DNA of 64,000 nt from NCBI RefSeq assembly GCF_010131535.1, contig NZ_WUBS01000010.1:124001-188000 (forward strand), read 5' to 3'. The translations under genes and the position numbers were made by a program. Under the pieces are notes generated by a model, which did no database searches, was not told the DNA's origin, and saw only the letters and a list, made by a program, of their open reading frames with translations. Below, piece by piece: positions 8,269 through 17,857 of the stretch (positions are counted from its first letter, which is position 1; each line of letters starts with the position of its first letter). Source of the DNA: Acerihabitans arboris. GTDB lineage: Bacteria > Pseudomonadota > Gammaproteobacteria > Enterobacterales > Enterobacteriaceae.

Positions 8269-8808
8269 TCATGACAGGACGGCGCCGAAGCCTTCCAACG
8301 CGGCCCGCTGCCGTTTTTTCAGTTTCATCATTTCGACGGTTTCATGGGTCATCAACACCAGCGCGTCGGTGGGACACACATTCACGCAGGCCTGGCCCTC
8401 GGCGCGGCCCGCGCACAGATCGCATTTCTGCGCTTCCGCCTTGAGGCTTAACCCGGACAACGGATAACGCTCGTCATGCACATGCCGCGTGACGATGTCC
8501 ATGGCACCGTAGGGGCAGGCGACGGCGCAGGTCTTGCAGCCGATGCATTTTTCCTGCAATACCTGGATAGAATCCTCCGCGTGGATAATGGCGCCGTTCG
8601 GGCAGGCATTGGCGCACGGGGCGTCCTCGCACTGACGGCACAGCACCGGGGTGCTGATATTCCACTCTTTCACCACTTTAAGCCGCGGCAAAAAATTCTC
8701 GTGATTCAGCGCGCCGGGGCGGTTGCCGTTGTGCGCCATAACGCAGGCGACCTCACAAGTGAAGCAGCCAATACATTTTTGTGGATCGGCTATTACGAAC
8801 CGGTTCAT
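8269..8808 (-). CDS. hydN: ferredoxin-type electron transfer protein HydN
   Basis: This 179-residue iron-sulfur protein starts MNRFVIADPQKCIGC and carries four Cys-rich blocks (CIGCFTCEVAC, CRQCEDAPCANACP, CIGCKTCAVACP, CDLCAGRAEGQACVNVCP). That is enough for four [4Fe-4S] clusters, as in HydN/HycB proteins (HydN of E. coli is 175 aa). It most likely docks on FdhF and passes electrons to the hydrogenase. It is the first gene of a hydN-fdhF pair; in E. coli hydN instead pairs with hypF. It is preceded by a good -24/-12 promoter. Confidence 0.93.
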   Translation of the reverse strand: MNRFVIADPQKCIGCFTCEVACVMAHNGNRPGALNHENFLPRLKVVKEWNISTPVLCRQCEDAPCANACPNGAIIHAEDSIQVLQEKCIGCKTCAVACPYGAMDIVTRHVHDERYPLSGLSLKAEAQKCDLCAGRAEGQACVNVCPTDALVLMTHETVEMMKLKKRQRAALEGFGAVLS

Positions 8809-8881
8809 TCATTTCTCCTCGCGGTTCCATCGGTCATGGTTCTCGGCCCGGTGGGATGGGCGAGATAATATCCCTATATAA

Positions 8882-8897
8882 AGCATGGTTTATGCCA
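8882..8897 (-). promoter_or_regulatory. sigma-54 (-24/-12) promoter of hydN-fdhF
   Basis: The minus-strand sequence TGGCATAAACCATGCT has GG and GC at exact -24/-12 spacing. It differs from the hyfA promoter only in the 5-nt spacer. The hydN ATG is about 75 bp further on. A weaker overlapping candidate (TAGCAC-N5-GTGCA, 8901-8916) lacks the -24 GG. Confidence 0.75.
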
Positions 8898-9022
8898 GTT
8901 TGCACGCGCCGTGCTATTATTTTAATGCGTTGAAAAATAACGAATTAAATGTTCCGGTCCACCTCTGATGCAATATGATATGTCCGCCGGCGCCCATATC
9001 GTCAGATCCGCTGGCGAACGGT

Positions 9023-9038
9023 TCGACAAAAGTGTCGA
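9023..9038. promoter_or_regulatory. palindrome, candidate FhlA enhancer site
   Basis: A perfect inverted repeat TCGACA-AAAG-TGTCGA lies about 135 bp upstream of the hydN -24/-12 promoter. That is the usual distance for an enhancer bound by a sigma-54 activator. Two elements of the same build (TCGTCA-TAAG-TG[TA]CGA) occur between hyfA and hypA. Assignment to FhlA is inferred from location and recurrence. Confidence 0.5.
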
Positions 9039-9182
9039 CCGGGAGTGGTGTCGATATCGTCCACCGAAGGCAATATAGGCCGGCGCCCAGGCGCGCCACG
9101 GTGCAAAAAACGCGGGCAAAGGCCTGTGTATAGACCGGTCAGATCGGTAACCCCTATGACCGTGCCATACAGGACGAGGTCC

Positions 9183-9734
9183 TCAGGCATCTTCTTCCGA
9201 GGGTGCCAGCCGGGTAAAAACACCGTCGCCCCGCCAGTCCGCCAATTGTGCGTACAGGGTATCGACGGCCGCTTTCACCGGCGCGGTCATGGGAAAATAA
9301 AACGCCACCACATCGGGCTGGATACCAATAAACAATACCTCTTTCACGTCTTCCTTTAATTGATCGATCACAAAGCTCAGCGGAAGATTATGGGTGCTCA
9401 TGATAAACATATCGGCGATGATGGCGGGATCCACCAGCCGCAGCTCTCCGGGTTTAAGCGACATGTCGGCGGCGTCCACCACCACCACGCGTTTGGGGCG
9501 CAGGGCGCGTACCCGGTGGACCACGTTTTCCGGCGCGGATCCGCCGTTGACCACCGTCCAGCCGGCCACGGGCGCGCGGGTCATCAGGTCCGCCAGCAGG
9601 GGCCCGGCGCCATCGTCGCCCATCATGCTGTTGCCAACGGCCAATACCACGTTGTCGGCCCGGTCATCAGCGTTTGCGCGGGGGGGCGGCGCCGCATTGC
9701 CGATCCTGCCGTCAGCGTTGTCGTCAACGGTCAT
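9183..9734 (-). CDS. hycI: hydrogenase maturation endopeptidase HycI
   Basis: This nickel-dependent protease should cut the C-terminal extension from the hydrogenase large subunit after nickel insertion. The core starts VVLAVGNSMMGDDGAGPLLA and contains the metal-binding Asp within GDDGAG, the VVVDAADM segment and THNLPLS, all as in E. coli HycI (156 aa). The chosen start gives 183 residues with a hydrophilic extension of about 27 residues before the core. It is supported by a 4-bp ATGA overlap with the hyfJ stop codon. It is the last gene of the hyf operon, which fits processing of HyfG in cis. Confidence 0.93.
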   Translation of the reverse strand: MTVDDNADGRIGNAAPPPRANADDRADNVVLAVGNSMMGDDGAGPLLADLMTRAPVAGWTVVNGGSAPENVVHRVRALRPKRVVVVDAADMSLKPGELRLVDPAIIADMFIMSTHNLPLSFVIDQLKEDVKEVLFIGIQPDVVAFYFPMTAPVKAAVDTLYAQLADWRGDGVFTRLAPSEEDA

Positions 9735-10132
9735 AACACTCTCCGTACAATCAGGTATATAGCCGGTTCATGGGTAATTTCGGCCAGCAGTCCGATAAGC
9801 CGGGCGCTCCATGTACTGAACGGCTCCGGCTGGTGTTCGCGCAGCGGCGCCAGGGCGTTGGCCAGCAGATCGGTATGGGTGCTGTCGATAACGATCTCGC
9901 CAAAGGTCAGCAGGCCGTGCATCTTGCGCCGCGCTTCCCCCTCTGGCAGCAGGGCGATCCACTGTTGGTACTGTTCCAGCGGGCAGCTGAATTCCTTGTT
10001 CAGGCAATCGATCACCCCCACGTGATGGCCGATGGCCAGGGAGTAATACATCACCTGTTTGGCCTGGGCGGGCATATCGTCGTCGCTGTCCAGGAACTTC
10101 TGGCGCAGCGACCAGAAATAGACGTCAGCCAT
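9731..10132 (-). CDS. hyfJ: hydrogenase-4 assembly protein HyfJ/HycH
   Basis: This small soluble protein of 133 residues is of the HycH/HyfJ family (E. coli 136-137 aa). It is recognised by segments such as [18 protein letters not shown] and [13 protein letters not shown]. HycH-type proteins are needed for maturation of the large subunit but are not part of the final enzyme. It overlaps hyfI by 8 bp and hycI by 4 bp, so translation is probably coupled along the operon. Confidence 0.9.
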   Translation of the reverse strand: MADVYFWSLRQKFLDSDDDMPAQAKQVMYYSLAIGHHVGVIDCLNKEFSCPLEQYQQWIALLPEGEARRKMHGLLTFGEIVIDSTHTDLLANALAPLREHQPEPFSTWSARLIGLLAEITHEPAIYLIVRRVL

Positions 10133-10907
10133 GATGGGCCTCGCTGTCCAGGGTCAGCATCAGCTGCGCAACGATATCCTGCAAACGCGGATCGTCCGCG
10201 CGCCGCAGCCAGTCATCTACCCGCTGCGCCAATACCGCCGGCGTGGCGCCGGGCAGTAACGACAGCAGGGTGTCGCTGATTTCCCGTCCCGCGCGATAGC
10301 CCGCCATGCGGCGCGCGGCGCGCTCGACCAGCACCCGGGTATGCAGCGGCACGTCCGGCAGCAGCAGCGCCGCCTTTTCGTCCGGCAGCTCCAGGTGCGA
10401 TTCGCCCTTCAGCTTTTGGTCCAGCAGGCCGAGCGCCACCGCAAAGCCATAGATTGTGGCGGCGGGGGTGGGTGGGCAGCCGGGGATCCACACATCGATG
10501 GGCACGATGCTTTCGCTGCCGCTCCAGACGCAGTACAGATCGTGGAAAATACCGCCGCCGCAGCCGCAGGCGCCGTACGAAATGCAGATTTTCGGGTCCG
10601 GCGCCGCGGCATAGGCGCGCAGCGCCGGCACCCGCATCGCCCGGGTGACCGCGCCGGTAAACAGCAGGATATCCGCGTGGCGCGGCGAGGCCACCACCTT
10701 GATACCGAAGCGTTCGGCGTCGAACAGCGGGGTAATGGCGGCGAAAATCTCGATTTCACAGCCGTTGCAGCCGCCGCAGTCCACGCGGTAGACATAGGCC
10801 GAACGCTTGATATCCTTCAGCAGCGTCTTTTTTAACGCCAGGGTCTGCGGGTCGGGGACCACGGGGATGCTGACATGGTGTTGCAGCGGAATGTCCTGCC
10901 GGCTCAT
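10125..10907 (-). CDS. hyfI: hydrogenase-4 small subunit HyfI
   Basis: This 260-residue protein is the [NiFe]-hydrogenase small subunit of the HycG/HyfI type, related to NuoB of complex I. The sequence [14 protein letters not shown] (Cys44, Cys47, Cys50), [12 protein letters not shown] and IPGCPPTP supply ligands for the [4Fe-4S] cluster next to the catalytic site. It has no twin-arginine signal, so it stays on the cytoplasmic face. It overlaps both neighbours (ATGA with hyfH, 8 bp with hyfJ). Confidence 0.95.
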   Translation of the reverse strand: MSRQDIPLQHHVSIPVVPDPQTLALKKTLLKDIKRSAYVYRVDCGGCNGCEIEIFAAITPLFDAERFGIKVVASPRHADILLFTGAVTRAMRVPALRAYAAAPDPKICISYGACGCGGGIFHDLYCVWSGSESIVPIDVWIPGCPPTPAATIYGFAVALGLLDQKLKGESHLELPDEKAALLLPDVPLHTRVLVERAARRMAGYRAGREISDTLLSLLPGATPAVLAQRVDDWLRRADDPRLQDIVAQLMLTLDSEAHHG

Positions 10908-11455
10908 TGGTTCTCTCTCCCCGTGTCGCGCGACAGGCGCAGGTCGCGATTGCTGTGCAGGTTCTGGTGGCGCTTACAGCCCGGACAGGTTTCAAACTGC
11001 GGGCGCAGCGCTTCCACCGTTCCGACGTCCAGGCCGGAATGCGCCAGCAGCGCCAGGGTGTAATCGACGGATTTCCTGGCGGTAAACGGCTGATGGCACA
11101 CCCGGCATTCCTGCAGGCTAAAGGTGGCGTTGACATACAAATCCGCTTTTTGCGTCACCGCCATTTCAAACTCTTCCGACAGCCAGATGGCGCGGGTCGG
11201 GCACACCTCCTCGCAGCGGCCGCAGAAAATACAGCGGCCGAGAAACAGCTGCCAGCGTCGCTCGCCCGAGGCCAGATCGGTTTCCATGGTCAGGGCGTTG
11301 GCCGGGCAGACGCTGGTACAGGCGGCGCAGGCGATGCACTGCGCGGCGTCGTACTTCGGCTTGCCGCGGAATCCCGGTGCGACCGCCAGCGGTTTAAACG
11401 GATATTTTACCGTTGGCTCGCCGGCTTTCAGGATGGTTTTAAACAGTTTGAACAT
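10904..11455 (-). CDS. hyfH: hydrogenase-4 ferredoxin-like subunit HyfH
   Basis: This 183-residue polyferredoxin is related to NuoI. Two [4Fe-4S] motifs, [12 protein letters not shown] and [12 protein letters not shown], should link HydN/HyfA to the small subunit. The C-terminal third adds two extra CxxC pairs (CRVCH and CPGC), as in HycF/HyfH. It lies 14 bp after hyfG and overlaps hyfI by 4 bp. Confidence 0.94.
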   Translation of the reverse strand: MFKLFKTILKAGEPTVKYPFKPLAVAPGFRGKPKYDAAQCIACAACTSVCPANALTMETDLASGERRWQLFLGRCIFCGRCEEVCPTRAIWLSEEFEMAVTQKADLYVNATFSLQECRVCHQPFTARKSVDYTLALLAHSGLDVGTVEALRPQFETCPGCKRHQNLHSNRDLRLSRDTGRENQ

Positions 11456-11469
11456 GGTTCAACCCTCTA

Positions 11470-13197
11470 CTAAAGCGGCGAATGGGCGCGTTCAATGCCA
11501 TAGCGTTCCAGCTCCTGATAAGGCACGGTTTTCGCCTTGCGCTTGTTGATATCCACCAGCGTTACGCGATCGGTGCAGGAGTAGCAGGGATCAAGACTAC
11601 CGATGATCAGCGGCGCGTCGGAGATATTGTTGCCGCGCAGCATATAACGCAGCACCGGCCAGTTGGCATAGGTGGCGGCCCGGCAGCGCCAGCGGAACAG
11701 CTTCTGGTTGTCGCCGAGCATGCTCCAGTGCACATCCTCGCCGCGCGGCGCCTCGGAAAAGCCGAGCGCGAACTTATGCGGCTGGTAGGTGAAACCTTCG
11801 GTAAGCAGCGGACCGCCGGGCAGGTTATCCAGCCCGTACTCGATCATCGCCATTGAATCCAGCACCTCTTTAACCCGGACCATTATCCGGGAATACACAT
11901 CGCAGCCGTCCAGGGTAAACAGGTTTTTCGGCAGGTTGGCGTAGTTGGCGTAGGGATGATCGAAACGCAGGTCACGCTTAAAGCCGCTGGCGCGGATCAT
12001 CGGCCCCACCGGGCTGAAATCGCGGGCGATTTTCGGGTCCAGCCGGCCGATGCCCTGGGTGCGTTGCGCCATGTTCGGCGTGCTGAGCAGCATATCGACC
12101 AACTGGACGAAGTCGGCGCGCATTTCGGCCACCAATAACAGTGTCTTAATCCGCTGCTCCTTGAGGATATCGCGCCGGATGCCGCCGATCAGGTTCATGC
12201 CGTAGGTTTTGCGGGCGCCGGTCAGCAGCTCCGCCATGGTCATGGCTTTTTCGCGCACGCGGAAGAACTGCATAAAACCGGTGTCGAAGCCGACAAAGTG
12301 GCTGGACAGGCCGATATTCAGCAGGTGGCTGTGCAGGCGCTCCACTTCCAGCAGGATGCTGCGGATGGCGTGGGCGCGCGGCGGCACCACGATGCCCAGC
12401 GCGTTTTCCACCGAGTTGGTATAGGCCACGCTGTGGGTAAAGCCGCAGATGCCGCACACCCGATCCGACAGGAAGGTGACCTCGTTATAACCCATCCGGG
12501 TTTCCGCCAGCTTTTCCATGCCGCGATGGACATAGAACAGCCGGTAATCGGCGTCGACAATCTGCTCGCCGTCGACGAACAGGCGGAAGTGGCCCGGTTC
12601 GTCGGAGGTGATATGCAGCGGGCCGATGGGCACCACGCGGGTCTCGCCGGCGGCGGCGTTCTCGAAGGGATAGGTTTCGGTTTCCGAGGTCGGCGTCGGG
12701 CGCTGGCGATAGTCCATGCTGTCCTTGCGCAGCGGATAAAGATCTTCCGGCCAGTCGTCGGGCAGCACCAGGCGGCGCTCGTCCGGCAGGCCCACCGGGA
12801 TCAGGCCGTACATATCGCGGATTTCGCGCTCGCCCCACACCGCCGCCGGCACGCGCGGCGTTACCGACGGAAATTCCAGGGTGAGGGCGCTCACCAGCGC
12901 CTTGACGATCACCCAGCACTTCTCGCCCTGTTCCATCGACAGTACGTAATAGACCGCGTAATCGCCGCACAGGGTGCGCTCGTCGTTGCCGAACAGCACC
13001 GACAGCCACCCGCCCTGGTTGTAATAGAGAAACTCCACCACCTCCGGCAGGGCGTTGACTTTAACCGTAATGGTTAGCTGGTTGGCCGTTTGCCATTCGT
13101 GCGCCAGGACCGCCGAGGGGAATTTTTCATTTACCTGCGCCAGGTAGCCGAGGCCGCTTTTTTTTTCGGAAAGAGTGTCGGAAATGATATCAGTCAC
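11470..13197 (-). CDS. hyfG: hydrogenase-4 large subunit HyfG
   Basis: This 575-residue catalytic subunit is a fusion of a NuoC-like N-terminal part (about residues 1-170, including [14 protein letters not shown]) and a NuoD-like NiFe domain. The nickel ligands lie in RVCGICGF (Cys248, Cys251) and DPCYSC (Cys538, Cys541). Near-identity to E. coli HyfG along the chain favours hyf over hyc. HycI is expected to cleave after Arg544 in [10 protein letters not shown] and remove about 31 residues, by analogy with HycE. It overlaps hyfF by 4 bp. Confidence 0.97.
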   Translation of the reverse strand: MTDIISDTLSEKKSGLGYLAQVNEKFPSAVLAHEWQTANQLTITVKVNALPEVVEFLYYNQGGWLSVLFGNDERTLCGDYAVYYVLSMEQGEKCWVIVKALVSALTLEFPSVTPRVPAAVWGEREIRDMYGLIPVGLPDERRLVLPDDWPEDLYPLRKDSMDYRQRPTPTSETETYPFENAAAGETRVVPIGPLHITSDEPGHFRLFVDGEQIVDADYRLFYVHRGMEKLAETRMGYNEVTFLSDRVCGICGFTHSVAYTNSVENALGIVVPPRAHAIRSILLEVERLHSHLLNIGLSSHFVGFDTGFMQFFRVREKAMTMAELLTGARKTYGMNLIGGIRRDILKEQRIKTLLLVAEMRADFVQLVDMLLSTPNMAQRTQGIGRLDPKIARDFSPVGPMIRASGFKRDLRFDHPYANYANLPKNLFTLDGCDVYSRIMVRVKEVLDSMAMIEYGLDNLPGGPLLTEGFTYQPHKFALGFSEAPRGEDVHWSMLGDNQKLFRWRCRAATYANWPVLRYMLRGNNISDAPLIIGSLDPCYSCTDRVTLVDINKRKAKTVPYQELERYGIERAHSPL

Positions 13198-14771
13198 TTA
13201 ACTTCTCCTGACGGGGAATGAAGGGGAGTTGCCGTCCCGGTAGTCAGCGCGGCCCAGGGCCAGCTGAACGATGCCACGTCGCGGTTGAGCACGACGGTGG
13301 CGGCGTTTTCCAACAGCCCGATGACCGGCCGGGGGATATAGGTACCCATGATCAGCATCAGCACCAGCAGCACGGCCATCGGCAGCGTGGTCAGCCAGCC
13401 CAGTTCGCCTTTAGCGATCGCGGCGGGCCGATCGCCGAACGCCGTCATGGCAATCATGCGCACCAGCCCGCCGAGCACCAGGGTCAGCAGTAGCAACAGC
13501 AGCACGGTAAGCAGAAGATGGCCGCCCGCCAGGCCGGCGGTCACCGTCATGAATTCGCTCAGGAAAATATTAAACGGCGGCATGCCGCCCAGCGCCAGCG
13601 CGCCCGCCGCCATCATGACCGCGGTGAGGGGCGCGACGCGCAGCATGCCTTTTACCGCGCCCATATCGCGGGTGCCGTATTTCAGCAAAACATTCCCGGA
13701 CCCGCAGAATAACAAGGTTTTTGTCAGGCTGTGGTTAAGGGTATGCAGCAGCGCCGCCAGCACGCCCAGGGGACCGCCGATACCAAGCGCCACCACGATA
13801 AGCCCCATGTTTTCCACGCTGGAATAGGCCAGCAAACGTTTAATATCGCGCTGCACCAGGATGAAAAACGCCGCCACCGCCACCGACAGCATGCCGAATA
13901 CCATCAATAAGCGGCTGGGGAACACGGGGCCGATGGCGGCGCTGATAAGAATGTAATAGCGTAGGATAACCAACAGGGCACAGTTGAGCAGCACCGCCGA
14001 CAGCAGGGCGCTGGTGGGGCTGGGCGCCTCGCTGTGCGCGTCCGGCAGCCAGGCGTGCATCGGGAACAGGCCGGTTTTGGTGCCGAAGCCTATCAGCACG
14101 AACACAAAGGCCAGGTGCATCAGCGTCGGGTCAAGCAGGCTGGTGTGCTGTAGCACCTCGGTCCAGAAAATCGCCTGGCCCGGGTCGGGCATGACGCTGG
14201 CGGCATTGGCGTAGACCAGGATGGTGCCGTACAGGCCGAAAGCGACGCCGACGGTACAGATAATGATGTATTTCCAGGCCGCCTCCAGCGAGGAACGCTG
14301 GCCGTAAAGGCCTACCAGAAACGCCGAGCTCAGGGTGGTGGCTTCCACCGCCGCCCACATCAGGATCAGGTTATTACTGCTGGCCACCAGCAGCATGGTG
14401 AATAAAAACAGATGAAAAAAACCGTAGTAATGGCATAGCGTCGTCACGGAGATTTCACCAGTGTCGACTTCATGGCGCATGTAGCCCATGGAGTACAGCC
14501 CGGTAATAAACCCGATAACGCCGAGGATGGTCAGGAATAATGCGCCCAGGCTGTCAATATACAGCCAACGGTGCGCCGCCAGCAGTTCCCCCTGCGTCAT
14601 GACCCGGCTTACCACCCACAGCGCTTCCACCAGCAGCGCGGTTATTCCCAGGGCGTGCAGGGCGGTAACCAGGCCCCGCGCCGCGCCGCCGGCGAACCGG
14701 CAGGCAAACGCCAGCAGCGATATCAGCAGCGGCGTGACCAGTAATAACAATAGAACAGCGGTATTGCTCAT
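13194..14771 (-). CDS. hyfF: hydrogenase-4 membrane subunit HyfF
   Basis: This 525-residue polytopic protein of the Mrp/NuoL-M-N antiporter family has the same length as E. coli HyfF (526). It contains [21 protein letters not shown] and the conserved Lys of [16 protein letters not shown]. HyfF is one of three antiporter-like subunits that distinguish hydrogenase 4 from hydrogenase 3 and that could couple H2 production to ion translocation. It begins 4 bp after the hyfE stop and overlaps hyfG. Confidence 0.95.
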   Translation of the reverse strand: MSNTAVLLLLLVTPLLISLLAFACRFAGGAARGLVTALHALGITALLVEALWVVSRVMTQGELLAAHRWLYIDSLGALFLTILGVIGFITGLYSMGYMRHEVDTGEISVTTLCHYYGFFHLFLFTMLLVASSNNLILMWAAVEATTLSSAFLVGLYGQRSSLEAAWKYIIICTVGVAFGLYGTILVYANAASVMPDPGQAIFWTEVLQHTSLLDPTLMHLAFVFVLIGFGTKTGLFPMHAWLPDAHSEAPSPTSALLSAVLLNCALLVILRYYILISAAIGPVFPSRLLMVFGMLSVAVAAFFILVQRDIKRLLAYSSVENMGLIVVALGIGGPLGVLAALLHTLNHSLTKTLLFCGSGNVLLKYGTRDMGAVKGMLRVAPLTAVMMAAGALALGGMPPFNIFLSEFMTVTAGLAGGHLLLTVLLLLLLTLVLGGLVRMIAMTAFGDRPAAIAKGELGWLTTLPMAVLLVLMLIMGTYIPRPVIGLLENAATVVLNRDVASFSWPWAALTTGTATPLHSPSGEVK

Positions 14772-14775
14772 CTCA

Positions 14776-15426
14776 TTACCCCTTCAGCGCCGTCAGTTGA
14801 TTGACGTTGAGCGTGTTGAGCGTGCGGTAGATTTTGCGTGCCATGAACGCCATGATCAGCACGGCGAAGATAGCGTCGGTGGCAATACCAATTTCCACCA
14901 GCTCCGGCGCCCGGTTGGCCAGGAGCGCCAGGGTCAGGTGCGAGCCGTTTTCCATCAGGCAATAACCGAAAACCTGCTTGAGGATATTGCGTTGGGTGAC
15001 GATGCACAGCAGCCCAAGCAGGAAGTGGCCCAGCGATACCGCCAGCGCCGGTTTCAGCGCGGCCACCATCGGCAGGTTTACCGGAGCGACGACAAACCAG
15101 CACAGCAGCACGATGACGGCCGCCGCCAGCATCAGCATGGTCGGGCTGATAATGCCGCCGTCCGCGCCGGGATCCGACAATTTGCTAAAGGCCCGGGCCA
15201 TGATCAGCGGCACCAGCACCACTTTGGTAATCAAGGCGCTCAGGGACCACAGCATCAACTGGTGGGCCTGCAAGGTCTCCGCCAGGGTGAAAAAAATCAG
15301 CACCAGCACCAGCGATTGCAGGGCATACCAACAGCAGGAGACAACGGGGCGTTTGGCGCCGATGACCAATAGCGAGGTGAGCATCATCAGGCCCGCGAGG
15401 TTATTGACAATAAGAGATCCGGTCAT
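14776..15426 (-). CDS. hyfE: hydrogenase-4 membrane subunit HyfE
   Basis: This 216-residue membrane protein has exactly the length of E. coli HyfE. It has about six or seven hydrophobic helices and belongs to the NuoK-like/MnhC-like small subunits. The start is at MTGSLIVNN, where AAGGAACAAG provides a ribosome site; the frame is open further upstream inside hyfD but carries no family homology there. It lies between hyfD and hyfF. Confidence 0.93.
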   Translation of the reverse strand: MTGSLIVNNLAGLMMLTSLLVIGAKRPVVSCCWYALQSLVLVLIFFTLAETLQAHQLMLWSLSALITKVVLVPLIMARAFSKLSDPGADGGIISPTMLMLAAAVIVLLCWFVVAPVNLPMVAALKPALAVSLGHFLLGLLCIVTQRNILKQVFGYCLMENGSHLTLALLANRAPELVEIGIATDAIFAVLIMAFMARKIYRTLNTLNVNQLTALKG

Positions 15427-15437
15427 AGTCTTGTTCC

Positions 15438-16877
15438 TTATCCAAGCCAGGCGACGGCAATAAAGCTGGAGCACAGCGACATCACCACCAGTACGGCAAG
15501 CACCGCGCTCATGGCCGGCGGCACGGGAGCGGCCCGCGCCACCTCGTCGCTGGGCTTGCCGGGAACCACCCGCCCGAACCAATACATTAACCAGACGAAG
15601 CTGGCGACGGATTCAATTAACACCAGGATCATCAGCGGCGTCAGTACCCAGTACTGGCGCGACAAGGCGAAACCGGCGGCGAAAATCGGGAACTTGCTGA
15701 AGAAACCGTTGAACGGCGGTACGCCGGTAATAGCCAGCGCCGCCACGCAAAAGCCGATGCCCACCAGCGGCATCTTGCCCAGCACGCCGCGCAGGCGCGG
15801 CAGCATGCGCGTGCCGCAGCTGTAGCTGAGCGCGCCGGCCACCAGGAAAAACAGGCTTTTGGCGAAGGCATGGTTGAAAATGTAGGCAATGGCGCCGTTA
15901 AAGGCTTCCTTCGACCCGAAAATCGCCAGCGACAGCGCAAAAAAGATATAGGCCAGCTGGGTAATGGTGGACCAGGCCAGCAGCCGCTTCATATCCTTTT
16001 GCGGCAGGTACATCATGAAACCGTAGATCATGGTAACCACCGCCATGATCATGCCGACCCAGCCGATGATATGCGGCACGTCGCCGGCGGATAAAATGGC
16101 GCGGGCAAAGATATACACGCCGACCTTGACCATGGACGCGGCATGCAGATAGGCGCTGACCGGAGTCGGCGCCTCCATGGCGTCCGGCAGCCAGGCCTGC
16201 AGCGGCAGCTGGGCGGACTTGCCCCAGGCGGCGAACAGGATGCCGCCGAACACCACCAGCGCGGCGGCGCCCTTTACCTGGCCCAGCGCGCTGAGCGCGA
16301 AGGTGCCGGTGTTGAGGAACAACGTGGCCGCCGCCAGGTAGAGGCCGACCGCCGCCAGATGGGTGATCAGCAATGCTTTCATGGCGGAACGTTGGGCCTT
16401 TGGCGTTTGGTAGTACCCAATCAATCCCCAGGAGCAGCCGCCGGTGATTTCAAAAAACAGCAATTGGCCGAGCAGGGTTGACGACAGCACCAATCCCGCC
16501 ATGGCGCCGATAAACACCAGCAGGAAGGCGTAATAACGATTGGTGCCCTCATGAGGGTGTTCCCGGTTGCCGGTGGTAAGGTAACCGGTGGAATAGAGGC
16601 TGACCAGCAGCCCGAGGAACACCACCGCAAAGGCGATCAGCGTGCTGATGCGATCGACGGTGATGCCAATCAGCGCCGCGTCGCCGTAGGCCAGCAGGGT
16701 GTAGGTGGCATCGGCTTTGCCACCGCTGAAAAACGCCTGAGCCAACAGTAGCGTGCCGATGGTTGCCAAGAGCGCGAAAAAAGTGCAAAGCCATTTCGCC
16801 ATGCGTTGGGGCAGGCAGGCGGTCAGCAGCGCGCCGACAAACGGGACCAGAACAGTCGCAAGGGCTATATTCTCCAT
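15438..16877 (-). CDS. hyfD: hydrogenase-4 membrane subunit HyfD
   Basis: This 479-residue antiporter-like subunit (NuoL/M/N family) is identical in length to E. coli HyfD. About 14 membrane helices are visible, with the typical WLPDAMEAPTPVSAYLHAASMVK and KDMKRLLAWSTITQ segments. Together with HyfB and HyfF it forms the extended membrane arm of hydrogenase 4. It follows hyfC by 18 bp. Confidence 0.95.
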   Translation of the reverse strand: MENIALATVLVPFVGALLTACLPQRMAKWLCTFFALLATIGTLLLAQAFFSGGKADATYTLLAYGDAALIGITVDRISTLIAFAVVFLGLLVSLYSTGYLTTGNREHPHEGTNRYYAFLLVFIGAMAGLVLSSTLLGQLLFFEITGGCSWGLIGYYQTPKAQRSAMKALLITHLAAVGLYLAAATLFLNTGTFALSALGQVKGAAALVVFGGILFAAWGKSAQLPLQAWLPDAMEAPTPVSAYLHAASMVKVGVYIFARAILSAGDVPHIIGWVGMIMAVVTMIYGFMMYLPQKDMKRLLAWSTITQLAYIFFALSLAIFGSKEAFNGAIAYIFNHAFAKSLFFLVAGALSYSCGTRMLPRLRGVLGKMPLVGIGFCVAALAITGVPPFNGFFSKFPIFAAGFALSRQYWVLTPLMILVLIESVASFVWLMYWFGRVVPGKPSDEVARAAPVPPAMSAVLAVLVVMSLCSSFIAVAWLG

Positions 16878-16895
16878 AATGAATTTCCTGGCTCC

Positions 16896-17846
16896 TTAAA
16901 GTCCGGTGAGGTAAAAAACAAAGGACAGCGCGGCGACGCCGAATCCCAGCCAGGTCACGCGCGGGATCAATAAAAAGCGCCCGCGCGCCAGGCTGTTTTC
17001 CAACAGGGAGGCGAGGGTAAATACCACCACCAGCTTGACGATCGTGGCTACCAGCGCCCAGAGCAGCGACGGCGCGGTCAGTCCCGTGACCTTGCCGAAG
17101 GGAATAAACACCGCCAGGAACAGTTCGGCCATCACCACCTGTTTCAGGCCGATGCCCCATTTCACCAGCGCCAGGCCGGAACCGCCGTACTCGGTCAGCG
17201 GCCCCTCCTGCAGCTCCTGCTCCGCTTCCGCCACGTCGAACGGGATTTTGCCCATTTCGATAAAGGTGGCGAAACCGCAGGCCAGCAGGGCCAGGAAGGT
17301 GGCGGTGGGGGAGACCCAGCCGGAGGAAAGCCGGGCGCTGATGGCGCCGATATTGGTGGACCCGGTAATCAGCGCCACCACCAGCAGCGCCAAAATCAGG
17401 GTCGGCTCCACCAGTACGCCCAGCGTCAGCTCGCGGCTGGCGCCGATACCGGCGAAGGTGCTGCCGGTGTCCAGCCCCGCCAGTGAAAAGAAGAACCGGA
17501 ACAGCGCGAACAGGTAGAGCAGGGCGATCAGGTCCCCCGCCGCGCCAAACGGCGAGAATTGGGTAAACACCGGCAGGGTCATCGACACCAGCAGCATGCT
17601 GCCCAGCAGCACGTAAGGCATCGCGCGAAATACCGGCCCCGCCTGCTCCGGCGCCACGTCCTGGCGCTTTAGCAGCTTGGCGATATCGCGGTAATCCTGC
17701 CACAGGCCCGGCCCGCGCCGGGAGTGCATGCGGGCGCGGATTTGCCGTGACAGGCCGGTCAGCAGCGGCGTCACCGCCAGCAGCAGCAGCGCCTGGACCA
17801 GCGCGAACAGCCCCATGGTCAGCGACGGCAACGGTTGTATCAACAT
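16896..17846 (-). CDS. hyfC: hydrogenase-4 membrane anchor HyfC (NuoH-like)
   Basis: This 316-residue membrane protein is homologous to HycD/HyfC and to NuoH of complex I, which links the soluble and membrane arms. The diagnostic acidic loop IPFDVAEAEQELQEGPLTEY is present, as is RRGPGLWQDYRDIAKLLKR near the N-terminus. The start follows a strong GAGGAGAGAGACC ribosome site. E. coli HyfC is 315 residues. Confidence 0.95.
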   Translation of the reverse strand: MLIQPLPSLTMGLFALVQALLLLAVTPLLTGLSRQIRARMHSRRGPGLWQDYRDIAKLLKRQDVAPEQAGPVFRAMPYVLLGSMLLVSMTLPVFTQFSPFGAAGDLIALLYLFALFRFFFSLAGLDTGSTFAGIGASRELTLGVLVEPTLILALLVVALITGSTNIGAISARLSSGWVSPTATFLALLACGFATFIEMGKIPFDVAEAEQELQEGPLTEYGGSGLALVKWGIGLKQVVMAELFLAVFIPFGKVTGLTAPSLLWALVATIVKLVVVFTLASLLENSLARGRFLLIPRVTWLGFGVAALSFVFYLTGL

Positions 17847-17857
17847 GGTCTCTCTCC

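Larger units (their letters stand above)
8809..9182. other. regulatory region upstream of hydN
   Basis: This 374-bp region without a gene lies between hycI and hydN. It holds the hydN sigma-54 promoter, and about 135 bp upstream of that a palindrome of the type also found beside hyfA and hypA. Further partial inverted repeats occur, such as GATATG-N12-CATATC at 8977-9000 and a GGTG-CGATATCG-type element near 9047. Confidence 0.55.

Noticed and set aside
8901-8916. second -24/-12 site upstream of hydN (TAGCAC-N5-GTGCA)
   Set aside because: It lacks the invariant GG at -24 and overlaps a better site at 8882-8897.
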